This document shows, piece after piece, positions 17,010-25,170 of a stretch of DNA of 39,083 nucleotides (position 1 is the first letter of the stretch; every line of letters starts with the position of its first letter). The DNA comes from Anaerolineae bacterium (lineage in GTDB: Bacteria; Chloroflexota; Anaerolineae; JAAYZQ01). Location of the stretch: assembly GCA_023544525.1 (NCBI GenBank), contig JAMJFU010000011.1:1-39083 (forward strand), in the 5' to 3' direction. Position numbers and translations under genes: made by a program. The notes under the pieces are model-generated. The model was not told where the DNA came from. It did not search any database and was given only the letters and a program-made list of their open reading frames with translations.

Positions 17010-17855
17010 ATGAGTGCCGTACAAGGACATCCAGCAGATAGGGCCTTTGATTTCTTGAAGGTGAACGACCGGCCGTCCAAGCCGCGGAAGCGGGGCGTGA
17101 CCGAGATCCGGGGCCCATACTATACCCCGATGGGCAAGCGCTATCTCCAGGACATCTTGGAGACCATGAGCACCTACGTCGACGCCCTCAAGTTCGCGGG
17201 CGGATCTTTCAGCCTCATGCCGCGACCCGCGGTACAGGAGCTGTTGGACCTGTGCCACCAGTACGACGTCATGGTCTCGACCGGTGGCTACATCGAGTAT
17301 GTCCTGACCCAGGGTTCTGGCGCCGTCTCGAAGTATATCCACGAATGCCGAGACCTGGGGTTTGACATCATCGAGATCTCCAGTGGGTTCATCACCATCT
17401 CGACCGATGATTGGCTGCGCCTCATCGAGCAGGTCCAAGAGGCAGGCCTGAAGGCCAAGCCAGAGGTGGGGATCCAGTTCGGTGCAGGCGGCGCCAGCAC
17501 CGCCGAGGCCCTAGAGACCGAGGGAACCCTGGATCCTGGCTGGGCCATCCTCCAGGCCAGGCGCTTCCTGGACGCGGGTGCCTATATGATCATGGTCGAG
17601 TCGGAGGGGATCACAGAGAGCGTAAAGGCCTGGCGGACCGACGTGCCGGCCAAGTTCGTCAACGCCCTCGGGCTGGAGAAAGTGATGTTCGAGGCGGCCG
17701 ATCCCCAGGTCTTTGCCTGGTACATCAAGAACTATGGCCCCGAAGTGAATCTTTTTGTAGACCACAGCCAGATTGTGCAGGTCGAGTGCCTGCGCAGCGG
17801 CATCTGGGGGACGGCCAGCCTGTGGGGCCGCGTGATGACGTACAAGGGGCAGTAG
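17010..17855 (+). CDS. comA: Phosphosulfolactate synthase (ComA/HSA32) family protein
   Basis: 281 residues with the ComA-family TIM-barrel pattern: GVTEIRGPYY, YVDALKFAGGS (first phosphate-side strand), the central DIIEISSGF, AKPEVGIQFG, then DAGAYMIMVESEG and LFVDHSQIVQVECLR. Archaeal ComA adds sulfite to phosphoenolpyruvate, giving phosphosulfolactate, the first step of coenzyme M synthesis. Plant and bacterial relatives (HSA32 type) have unclear activities. No ComB phosphatase, ComC or other coenzyme M gene is visible in this window, so the pathway cannot be asserted. The AGGAGG site lies 11 bases before the ATG. It is 60 bases after the MmgE/PrpD gene. Confidence 0.85.
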   Translation: MSAVQGHPADRAFDFLKVNDRPSKPRKRGVTEIRGPYYTPMGKRYLQDILETMSTYVDALKFAGGSFSLMPRPAVQELLDLCHQYDVMVSTGGYIEYVLTQGSGAVSKYIHECRDLGFDIIEISSGFITISTDDWLRLIEQVQEAGLKAKPEVGIQFGAGGASTAEALETEGTLDPGWAILQARRFLDAGAYMIMVESEGITESVKAWRTDVPAKFVNALGLEKVMFEAADPQVFAWYIKNYGPEVNLFVDHSQIVQVECLRSGIWGTASLWGRVMTYKGQ

Positions 17856-17932
17856 TCCAACTGCTGATCCCGCCAAGTCGGTTCCTGTAACCATGGCACG
17901 AGTTCGACGTATAAACACTAAGGGAGGTACGC

Positions 17933-18262
17933 GTGAATCTACCCGATTTCGATTTCGAGTTCATGAGTGAGATACCCGATCCAGACGACGTGCTCAGGGC
18001 TGAGGCTCTGAACCGGCTCCTGGAGCTCGCCGAAGGGCATGACGACATCATCGGCGCTTCGGTCGCCGTTGAAGAGCTTACGGGCACGACCACGCCCCAC
18101 CACTACCAGGTTCGGGTGGTCGCCTTTGTCCGGCCCAACAACATTGCCGCCGTAGAAAAGGACGAGACAGCACGCGGCGCGCTTAAGGGTGCGCTGACGG
18201 CCGTAGAGAGGCAGGTGCGCGAGCAGCGAGAGCAACTGCGCGAGACGTGGAAGCGACCCTGA
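17933..18262 (+). CDS. Small HPF/RaiA-like ribosome-associated protein (tentative)
   Basis: 109 residues, acidic N-terminus and a basic C-terminal helix. The arrangement resembles hibernation-promoting factor/RaiA: a first helix (ALNRLLELAEGHDDI), a strand IIGASVAVEEL, a strand HHYQVRVVAFV and a final long helix ALKGALTAVERQVREQREQL. In HPF the last helix ends in a similar DAAVDKLERQLRK-type pattern. The resemblance is from reading only and is not strong. If real, it would bind the 30S decoding region and limit translation in starvation. GTG start after GGGAGG. It precedes the YihY and baeRF genes. Confidence 0.5.
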   Translation: MNLPDFDFEFMSEIPDPDDVLRAEALNRLLELAEGHDDIIGASVAVEELTGTTTPHHYQVRVVAFVRPNNIAAVEKDETARGALKGALTAVERQVREQREQLRETWKRP

Positions 18263-18305
18263 GGCGGCTGCACAGGGCTGCAAACAGCAAAGGGCGCAAG
18301 AAGAC

Positions 18306-19235
18306 ATGAGCGAGTTCGGATCCTGGGAGAGGAAACTCCAGAACTGGTACGAGCAGTTTGCCGGCCGGATCAAGGAGACCCTGAAGGGCCTATACCAATG
18401 GCTGAACAGGGTTACAGGCGGCGTGCCGCGGATCCTGGGCACGACGTTCGGGAGCTTTGGCGAGGCGCGGGGTTCTGAGGCGGCTGCCGGCATGGCCTAC
18501 TATGCACTCTTTTCGCTGTTCCCATTGACCCTGGCGCTGGTCGCTATTGGCGGCTTTTTCCTGGAGAGACAACAGGCTGTGCAGCAGACCATCCTGCTCA
18601 TCAGGCAAGCTTTCCCCGTTTCACAGTCCCTGATCGTCGAAAACATCCAACAGGTCCTGGAATTGCGTGGCACGGTGGGGCTCATCGGCTTGGTCGGTAC
18701 ACTCTGGTCGGCCTCTGGATTCTTTACCATTCTGACGCGAAACGTGAACCGGGCCTGGCCCTCTGCGACGGCGCGTGGTTTCTGGGCCAGACGGCTGATC
18801 GCCCTGACCATGATCGGCATCTTGTTCGGGCTGCTGCTTGTGTCCCTGCTGTCCAGGACCGCACTGAATCTCCTCTCCCAGCTGCAGATTCCCCTGGGGG
18901 ACAGCGGATCGATCTCTGATACGCCTCTGTGGCTGGTTGCGTCTACACTGGTTCCCTGGCTGCTCACCCTCGTCCTGTTTACGGCGTTATACCGCTGGGT
19001 ACCAAACACGCAAGTGCCCGGGTGGGCGGCTCTTTGGCCCGCGGTCGTCGTGTCCGCAGTGTGGCAGATCGGAGCCGGTGTCTTTGCCTGGTACGTCGGT
19101 AGCGGTCTCGCGCCCTATCGGGTTGTGTACGGCTCTCTGGGCACAATCATCGCCCTCATCTTCTGGATCTATCTGAGTAATTGGCTCATCGTCTTCGGAG
19201 CACACCTGAGCGCAGCCATCGCACAACGCCCGTAG
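18306..19235 (+). CDS. YihY/virulence factor BrkB family inner-membrane protein
   Basis: 309 residues. After a ~50-residue soluble N-terminus, the YihY core shows a segment like SEAAAGMAYYALFSLFPLTLALVA, then a second helical region (LRGTVGLIGLVGTLWSASG) and four more hydrophobic segments ending with the conserved YGSLGTIIALIFWIYLSN-type motif. About six membrane helices are expected. The family was once called ribonuclease BN by mistake; its function is unknown, possibly a transporter or lipid-related protein. It starts 43 bases after the HPF-like gene and ends 57 bases before the baeRF gene. Confidence 0.9.
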   Translation: MSEFGSWERKLQNWYEQFAGRIKETLKGLYQWLNRVTGGVPRILGTTFGSFGEARGSEAAAGMAYYALFSLFPLTLALVAIGGFFLERQQAVQQTILLIRQAFPVSQSLIVENIQQVLELRGTVGLIGLVGTLWSASGFFTILTRNVNRAWPSATARGFWARRLIALTMIGILFGLLLVSLLSRTALNLLSQLQIPLGDSGSISDTPLWLVASTLVPWLLTLVLFTALYRWVPNTQVPGWAALWPAVVVSAVWQIGAGVFAWYVGSGLAPYRVVYGSLGTIIALIFWIYLSNWLIVFGAHLSAAIAQRP

Positions 19236-19292
19236 GAGAGCCTGACCATCTCAAGAGCGACCACTCATCACCGAGAAACTGGAGGTTTGTTT

Positions 19293-20477
19293 ATGGATAT
19301 TCTTGACCGGAAAGAACTGGAACAACTGGGCACAAGGAAGGACGGTTGGCACGTTTCGATCTATATGCCCACGCATCGAGCAGGCGGCGAGGTACAGCAG
19401 GATCCGATCAGGCTGAAGAACCTTCTGACGAAAGCCGAGGAGAAACTGCGTGAGTGGGACCTCCGGCCACCCGAGATTGCGTCGATCCTGGAGCCGGGGT
19501 TCGCTCTCCTGGATGACCACATCTTCTGGCGACGGCAGAGCGACGGGCTGGCGATCCTGGCTGCCCGGGACGCATTCCACACCTACCGCCTGCCTTCCAG
19601 CTTTGAGGAGGAGGTGATCATCGGTCCCAGCTTCTACACCAAGCCACTCCTGCCTATCGTCAGCCACGGCGGCCTGTTCTATGTGCTGGCACTCAGCCAG
19701 GGCCAGATACGCCTGGTGCAGGGGACGCGTTACACCGTGGGTGAGGTCGATCTGGAGGACGTCCCTGACAGCCTTGCCGAGGCCCTGCGGTTGGACGACC
19801 CAGAAGCGCGGCTGCAGTTCCATACCACAACCGGTCCCGGACACGGCAAGGGCGGTGCTCCCACGGCAGGCACCGGAGCCGGGCGCCAGGCAACCTTTCA
19901 CGGTACCGGCGCGCCGGCCGACGACGAGAAGGACGGGATCCTGCGCTATTTCCAGCTCGTCGATAAAGGCATGCAAGAATTACTGGCGGGGCAACAGATC
20001 CCTTTGGTGTTGGCAGGTGTGGACTATCTTCTGCCGCTATACCGAGAAGCGAGCAGCTATGACCACATCCTGGAGGAGGGCATCGTGGGCAACCCGGAGC
20101 AGTTGAGCACCAAGGAACTCCACCAACGCGCCTGGACGCTCGTGCAGCCCCGGTTCCTCGAGGAACAAGAGGAGGCCACCCGCCTCTACCAGCAACTGGC
20201 GGGAGGCGACCGGGCAGTGGCAGAGTTGGACCAAGCCGTGCCCGCGGCCCACTATGGGCGTGTCGCTACGTTATTTGTGCCCGTCGACCTGCAGCGCTGG
20301 GGGACTTTTGATGCCAACACCAACCAGATCGACGCCCACGATGACATGCAACCAGGTGACATAGACCTCCTGGACCTGGCAGCGGTCCAGACTCTGATCA
20401 ATGGCGGCACCGTCTACGCTGTCGAGTCGGACCGCATTCCAGGCGAGGGACCCCTGGCTGCGATCCTGCGCTATTGA
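19293..20477 (+). CDS. Bacterial archaeo-eukaryotic release factor-like protein (baeRF3-type)
   Basis: 394 residues from the ATG at 19293, with GGAGG seven bases upstream; a TTG two codons earlier is too close to that site. The N-terminus reads VSIYMPTHRAGGEVQQDPIRLKNLL, divided here as SIYMPTHRAG and QQDPIRLKNLL, which is typical of the baeRF3 group of eRF1-like bacterial proteins. Later blocks are VLALSQGQIRL, ATFHG, LVLAGVDYLLPLYREAS and LEEGIVGNP. A glycine-rich loop at residues 181-206 lies where eRF1 proteins carry the GGQ loop, but no GGQ is present. The group is predicted to act at stalled ribosomes; function is not proven. Cytosolic. GT4 gene follows after 38 bases. Confidence 0.8.
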   Translation: MDILDRKELEQLGTRKDGWHVSIYMPTHRAGGEVQQDPIRLKNLLTKAEEKLREWDLRPPEIASILEPGFALLDDHIFWRRQSDGLAILAARDAFHTYRLPSSFEEEVIIGPSFYTKPLLPIVSHGGLFYVLALSQGQIRLVQGTRYTVGEVDLEDVPDSLAEALRLDDPEARLQFHTTTGPGHGKGGAPTAGTGAGRQATFHGTGAPADDEKDGILRYFQLVDKGMQELLAGQQIPLVLAGVDYLLPLYREASSYDHILEEGIVGNPEQLSTKELHQRAWTLVQPRFLEEQEEATRLYQQLAGGDRAVAELDQAVPAAHYGRVATLFVPVDLQRWGTFDANTNQIDAHDDMQPGDIDLLDLAAVQTLINGGTVYAVESDRIPGEGPLAAILRY

Positions 20478-20515
20478 CCAGAGCCGATCACCCATTCAGG
20501 GACCAGGAGTCCGTG

Positions 20516-21724
20516 ATGCGCATTCTGATGGTCAGCCATGGCTATCCGCCCACCCTGAGCGGCGTAACCCTGGTCGTCCAGAAACTCGCTCGAGCCATGG
20601 TCAGACGGGGCCATCATGTGACGGTGGTCACCTCGAGCGATGCTGGAGAGACCTATGAGGCCGAGGACGAAGGGGTCCGGCTCATCCGAGTGCACGGTGG
20701 GCTGAATCCCTTCTGGAAGGAAGCGCCCATCCCCTTCATCAGCCACGGCGACCTGCAGGACATCGTAGAGGACGTCCAGCCCGATATACTCCACGCGCAC
20801 GAGTCGGGCCCCCTGGGCCTGCAACTTGCGCGACTGGAGACCGAGCCGGATGTGCCTCGCGTTATCAGTTGTTATTATGTGCCCCGCTTTGCCGCTCGTT
20901 ACCTGGCCTGGAACGGGGAACCCTCGGAGATCGTCGAGAGCATCGTGCGTAGCTACTCCATATGGCTGTTCAACCACTTCCGATGCGTCGTCTTTTCCAC
21001 CGCCGCTCACAGGCAGTTCTTTGCCGGGGACGAGCTGGTGGTGCCCACGACGGTCATCTCCAACGGCGTGGACGTGCGCCGCTATTCACCCGCCGGCGGG
21101 TGCGACGAGGGCGTTGAGGCAAAATACGACCTTCCGGCTGGCCCGCGCATCCTCTTTGTCAGCCGGCTGGCCAAGGACAAAGAGATCGACGTACTGCTCA
21201 GCAGTATGCGGTCCCTGGATCCAGCTCTCGGGGCACAACTGCTGCTGGTAGGCCGCGGCGACGACGAACCCCGTCTTCAGGAGATCACAGACGAGCTCGA
21301 TCTGAGGGATCGTGTTCGCTTCCTGGGTTTTGTGCCTGAGGAAGACCTGCCGGCCTTGTACCGGGCATCGAGTCTCTTTGCCATCGCCTCCATCTGCGAA
21401 GTCCAGAGCCTGCCCACGTTGCAGGCCGCGGCAACCGGGCTGCCGGTGGTCGCCGCGGATGCCGTCGCTTTGCCAGAACTGGTGCACCACGGCGTGAACG
21501 GTTTTCTGGTACCGCCCGGAAAACCAGAGGCATTTGCCCTGGCGATGGAAGAGCTACTGCGCGACCAGGCCCTGGCTGCCCGGATGGGCACAGCCAGCCG
21601 GGCCATCGCGCAAGAACATGCCGAGGACCGGACCTTCGACCAGTACGAAGAGCTGTGGCTGCAGACTGCACGCGAACACGACAACCCCCGGCAGCCGTCG
21701 GTGATCACACCCAGAGCACACTAG
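20516..21724 (+). CDS. Glycosyltransferase family 4 (GT-B) protein
   Basis: 402 residues from the ATG at 20516, with AGGAG six bases upstream. The N-terminal Rossmann domain begins MRILMVSHGYPPTLSGV and contains HAHESGPLGL. The C-terminal domain holds ISNGVDVRRYSP, ILFVSRLAKDKEID, RVRFLGFVPEEDLPALYR and the acceptor/donor region CEVQSLPTLQAAATGLPVV. In the last one the usual E-x7-E motif is Glu295 with Gln303 in place of the second glutamate, which normally contacts the nucleotide sugar. Likely a retaining hexosyltransferase for a lipid or small glycoside; the donor and acceptor are unknown. It is followed by a terminator-like hairpin. Confidence 0.85.
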   Translation: MRILMVSHGYPPTLSGVTLVVQKLARAMVRRGHHVTVVTSSDAGETYEAEDEGVRLIRVHGGLNPFWKEAPIPFISHGDLQDIVEDVQPDILHAHESGPLGLQLARLETEPDVPRVISCYYVPRFAARYLAWNGEPSEIVESIVRSYSIWLFNHFRCVVFSTAAHRQFFAGDELVVPTTVISNGVDVRRYSPAGGCDEGVEAKYDLPAGPRILFVSRLAKDKEIDVLLSSMRSLDPALGAQLLLVGRGDDEPRLQEITDELDLRDRVRFLGFVPEEDLPALYRASSLFAIASICEVQSLPTLQAAATGLPVVAADAVALPELVHHGVNGFLVPPGKPEAFALAMEELLRDQALAARMGTASRAIAQEHAEDRTFDQYEELWLQTAREHDNPRQPSVITPRAH

Positions 21725-21744
21725 ATAGCCATCGATGACCTGAG

Positions 21745-21810
21745 AAAGGCAGGAAGCCAGCGGTCTGCCCCAGCTTCGAGCGGGTAGCTGCTGGATGCCT
21801 TTGCCTTTTT
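21745..21810 (+). terminator. Rho-independent terminator-like hairpin after the first GT4 gene
   Basis: AAAGGCA at 21745-21751 pairs with TGCCTTT at 21796-21802, and an inner CCAGC/GCTGG pair extends the stem. It is followed by GCC and a five-T run. The loop is large, so this is a moderate prediction. It would separate the first glycosyltransferase from the GH-GT20-GT4-phosphatase genes downstream. Confidence 0.5.
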
Positions 21811-21829
21811 GGGTCAGATCTGGTACCAT
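21801..21829 (+). promoter_or_regulatory. Candidate promoter for the glycoside-hydrolase/trehalose gene set
   Basis: TTGCCT at 21801-21806 and TACCAT at 21824-21829 are 17 bases apart, each 4/6 to consensus, and the -10 is preceded by TGG, an extended -10. It overlaps the T-run of the preceding terminator and lies 22 bases before the hydrolase start. Weak by hexamer match, plausible by position. Confidence 0.4.
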
Positions 21830-21850
21830 ATTCGTGGAGGATGCAAGTCT

Positions 21851-23605
21851 ATGCCAGAATCACCCTACCTGCAGCAGCTCGAGAACCGGATAGACATCGC
21901 CCACGTGCCGTTCAGCGACCGGGGATCCCGGCTCCTGGTGTTTCGCTACCCCGACCGGGAGCGGCTCTACATCAAGCTCGCCGAGCGACTGACGGAGCTG
22001 GAGCCCGGCCTCGATACCTACCGGTTTCGCCCGCCGTACATCCCCGACTTTTGTTTTATCGATGAGGAAGGCATGGCGCTCTCCTACCGCCTGACTACCT
22101 ATCCCCACCTCCTCGTCTTTGAGACGCGTCTCGGCTCGTTCAGATTGGCTTTCCACCGGCGGGACACGCTAGCCATCGGTCTGCCCGCCGGGGTAGCGGC
22201 AGGCATCCGTTTCCGGGCCAGCACCCAGATGTGGCAAGAGGAGGAGCGAGGCGGAAAGCTGATGGCAGTGCGCAACCTGGCTTACCGCACCAACGGCGAG
22301 GTGGTCAGGAACGAGCTCAGCTACGAACACAAGGCCTATATGATCGAATTCATCGCCGCCCCTGGGGAGGACCTGGCGATTCACCTGAGTGTACGCGATG
22401 ACCTGCGACTGGCCGGCGATCCGGTGCCCTTTTCGGAGACGGAGGCCACAGCGGAGCGGCGTTGGCACAGCTGGTTCTCCCGGGTGCCTATTGTGGCGGA
22501 ACCGTACCGCGATCACTACTACTATGCCTGGTGGGTTATGAGCAACAACCTTGTCGAGCCCGCTGGTAGGGTTGCCCACGAGGCCATGATGCCCTCCAAG
22601 GTGCAGTACGTCGGCATTTGGAATTGGGATGCCTGTTTCCACGCCCTCGCCTTTCGCCACGCCGACCCCGAACTGGCACGCAACCAGTTGAGGACGATGT
22701 TGGATTGCCAATTGCCCGACGGCATGATCCCTGACGCAGTGCACGACGAAGAGGTTATTGCCAACATCGAATTCCCCATGCGGGCAGAGGTCACCAAGCC
22801 GCCCATCATGGCCTGGGCTGCACTTAAATTGGACGAGACAGATCCGGACCCAGAGTTTCTGCAAGAGATCTATGTCCCACTCGTCCGCTGGAACGCCTGG
22901 TGGTTCAGCATGAATGACGACGATGCCGATGGGCTCGTGCAGTACAACCATCCCTATTCCTCGGGATTGGACGATAGCCCCTTGTGGGACTATGGCATGC
23001 CGGTTGAATCACCCGATCTGAACACCTACTTGTGTGTGCAGATGGGATCCCTGGCCATGATGGCCGAAGCCCTGGGCATGCAGAACGAGGCCGATATGTG
23101 GCGCCGGCGGGCAGCCGCTATCGTGCGGCGGATGATCGAGGATTTCTGGGATGAGGAGGCGGGATTCTTTCGCGCCCTGCGTGACGAGCAACCGATCCCG
23201 GTGTGCACGCCCTTTAATCTCTATCCTCTGTGGACGGGCCAGCTGCCGGATACCATCTGCCAGCGGCTGCTCAACCACCTTACCGATCCCCAAAAGTTCT
23301 GGGGGGGCGTGACCATCCCGACCGTGGCGCGCGACGACCCGCATCACGATCCCGAAACCATGTGGCGAGGTCCTGTCTGGGCCAACATCAACTACATCTT
23401 TGTCGAGGCATTGCGGCAGATAGGCGAACTGGAACTGGCCCGGGAGCTCCGGGACAAGACACTAAGGCTGATCATGGACCAGCCAGGCATGTACGAATAC
23501 TACAACTCTGAAACCGGTGAGCCGCCCACGATCGCCGCCCACGCCTTTGGCTGGACTGCGGCGGTCTTTATTGACCTGGCCATCCAGGCCAGCATCGAGA
23601 CATAG
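21851..23605 (+). CDS. GH63/MGH-like glycoside hydrolase with (alpha/alpha)6 barrel
   Basis: 584 residues from the ATG at 21851, with GGAGG ten bases upstream. About 190 N-terminal residues look like a beta-rich accessory domain. The rest has the barrel signatures of GH63 and mannosylglycerate/glucosylglycerate hydrolase-like enzymes: IWNWDACFHALAF, DCQLPDGMIPD, LDDSPLWD (candidate general acid in Asp374/Asp375/Asp380), LNTYLCVQM, WRGPVWANINY and YYNSETGEPP with Glu554/Glu557 as candidate base, then HAFGWTAAV. Such enzymes hydrolyse alpha-linked glucosides or mannosides. In this cluster the likely substrate is the glycoside made by the neighbouring transferases or trehalose, but this is inference. 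No signal peptide, so probably cytoplasmic. Confidence 0.8.
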   Translation: MPESPYLQQLENRIDIAHVPFSDRGSRLLVFRYPDRERLYIKLAERLTELEPGLDTYRFRPPYIPDFCFIDEEGMALSYRLTTYPHLLVFETRLGSFRLAFHRRDTLAIGLPAGVAAGIRFRASTQMWQEEERGGKLMAVRNLAYRTNGEVVRNELSYEHKAYMIEFIAAPGEDLAIHLSVRDDLRLAGDPVPFSETEATAERRWHSWFSRVPIVAEPYRDHYYYAWWVMSNNLVEPAGRVAHEAMMPSKVQYVGIWNWDACFHALAFRHADPELARNQLRTMLDCQLPDGMIPDAVHDEEVIANIEFPMRAEVTKPPIMAWAALKLDETDPDPEFLQEIYVPLVRWNAWWFSMNDDDADGLVQYNHPYSSGLDDSPLWDYGMPVESPDLNTYLCVQMGSLAMMAEALGMQNEADMWRRRAAAIVRRMIEDFWDEEAGFFRALRDEQPIPVCTPFNLYPLWTGQLPDTICQRLLNHLTDPQKFWGGVTIPTVARDDPHHDPETMWRGPVWANINYIFVEALRQIGELELARELRDKTLRLIMDQPGMYEYYNSETGEPPTIAAHAFGWTAAVFIDLAIQASIET

Positions 23606-23630
23606 GGTAGATAGCCTTAGGAGGTCACCC

Positions 23631-25142
23631 ATGGATTCAGATGCCAGACCGAAGGATTGTGAGCTGCTCCAGTCCGAGTTCTTTGCCAACCGGGCGGTGA
23701 TCATTGCCGCAAACCGCGGCCCCGTCACCTTCACCCGTGACGAAGATGGCAATCTCGAAACGCAGCGGGGTGGCGGCGGCCTGGTCACGGCCCTTACGGG
23801 GCTATGTCGCCATACGACAGACATGACCTGGATCGCCTGTGCACGGACGGACACTGACGTCGAATGGGGACAGGGGCCGGTCGACCTCGAGGATGGCTCG
23901 CATATCCAGGCCAGGTTTCTCTCTCCAAGTGAGGAGGCCTACGAGGCATACTACAACATCATTTCGAATCCCTTGCTGTGGTTCCTACAGCACTCGATGT
24001 GGGATGTACCTCGGGCGCCCCTGATCGACCAGGACACCTGGCAGGCTTGGGAAGAGGGATACGTGGCAGTCAACAAGCTCTTCGCGGAGGCCATCGCCCA
24101 GCAGGTGCGCGCCGTTAGCCGTCCCACGCTGGTCATGCTCCAGGACTACCACCTCTACCTGGTCGCCCGCGAGCTCCGCACCCTCCTCCGCCGAAAACAC
24201 CGAGCTACGGTCTTGCACTTTGTCCATATCCCCTGGCCGGGTGCGGAATACTGGCGCATCTTGCCCCCAGGCATGCGCCAGGCCATCCTGGACAGCCTCT
24301 GCGCGGTGGATGTCCTGGGCTTCCAGACCAAGGAGGACGGGCTCAACTTCTTGCGCACCTGCGAGTCGCTGCTGCCCGAGACAGCGGTGAATTACGGTCG
24401 CAGCAGGGTGTGGTACAGGAACCATGCCACCCATGTCCGCGACTTTCCCATCTCCATCGACATCGATGCGCTCAACCATTTGGCAGCGTCGCCAGAGGTT
24501 TCCGAACACCGGGCCGAGGTCCGAGATATTGTCGGGGATCGCAGGCTGATCCTGCGCATCGACCGCATCGAGCCCAGCAAGAATATCGTGCGGGGTTTTT
24601 TGGCCTTTGACGAGGTGCTGGAGCGCTATCCGGAACACTGTGGCAACGTGACGTTTCTGGCCCTGCTGGTGCCCTCCAGGATGGATCTGAAAGAGTACCG
24701 GGACTATCTGGATGCCTTGATGGCCACGGCTGGCCGGGTGAACGCCAGGCATGGGAGCAGTGAATGGGAGCCGGTCCGGGTGTTGGTGGGCGACAGCTAC
24801 CCGCGGGCCGTTGCGGCCATGCAGCTCTATGACGTCCTGCTGGTGAACGCCATCGTCGACGGCATGAACCTGGTCGCCAAAGAAGGGCCAACGGTCAACC
24901 AGCGGCACGGCGTGCTCATCCTCTCGGAACGAGCCGGGGCCCGGCAGCAGTTGGAGCCAGGTGCGTTGGTGGTGTCGCCCTGCGATGTCTATGCCACGGC
25001 GGAAGCCCTGCACCAAGCTCTGGAGATGCCGGCTGAAGAACGCGAGGAGAGCGCCACGCGGCTGCAATGGCTCATCGAGCGGGAAGACATCTCGGACTGG
25101 CTTTCCCGCCAACTGGAGACCATCTCCGAGCTCAACCTGTGA
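23631..25142 (+). CDS. otsA: GT20 trehalose-6-phosphate synthase-like glycosyltransferase, divergent
   Basis: 503 residues, start at the ATG after AGGAGGTCACCC. Family blocks are present: IIAANRGPV near residue 24, YYNIISNPLLWFLQH, LQDYHLY (Asp172), FVHIPWPG (His199), GFQTKEDGLNFL and NAIVDGMNLVAKE (Asp410). E. coli OtsA carries the RLDYSKG signature around Arg262/Lys267; here it is RIEPSKN with Arg312/Lys317 and the same spacing but three changed residues. The catalytic donor-binding residues are kept, so it should be a nucleotide-sugar transferase making a phosphorylated glycoside, presumably trehalose-6-phosphate. Other acceptors (for example glycerol-3-phosphate in glucosylglycerol-phosphate synthase) are conceivable. 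The gene follows the hydrolase by 25 bases. Confidence 0.82.
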   Translation: MDSDARPKDCELLQSEFFANRAVIIAANRGPVTFTRDEDGNLETQRGGGGLVTALTGLCRHTTDMTWIACARTDTDVEWGQGPVDLEDGSHIQARFLSPSEEAYEAYYNIISNPLLWFLQHSMWDVPRAPLIDQDTWQAWEEGYVAVNKLFAEAIAQQVRAVSRPTLVMLQDYHLYLVARELRTLLRRKHRATVLHFVHIPWPGAEYWRILPPGMRQAILDSLCAVDVLGFQTKEDGLNFLRTCESLLPETAVNYGRSRVWYRNHATHVRDFPISIDIDALNHLAASPEVSEHRAEVRDIVGDRRLILRIDRIEPSKNIVRGFLAFDEVLERYPEHCGNVTFLALLVPSRMDLKEYRDYLDALMATAGRVNARHGSSEWEPVRVLVGDSYPRAVAAMQLYDVLLVNAIVDGMNLVAKEGPTVNQRHGVLILSERAGARQQLEPGALVVSPCDVYATAEALHQALEMPAEEREESATRLQWLIEREDISDWLSRQLETISELNL

Positions 25143-25170
25143 CGGCTGTGTTGGCAGAAAGGAACGCCGA

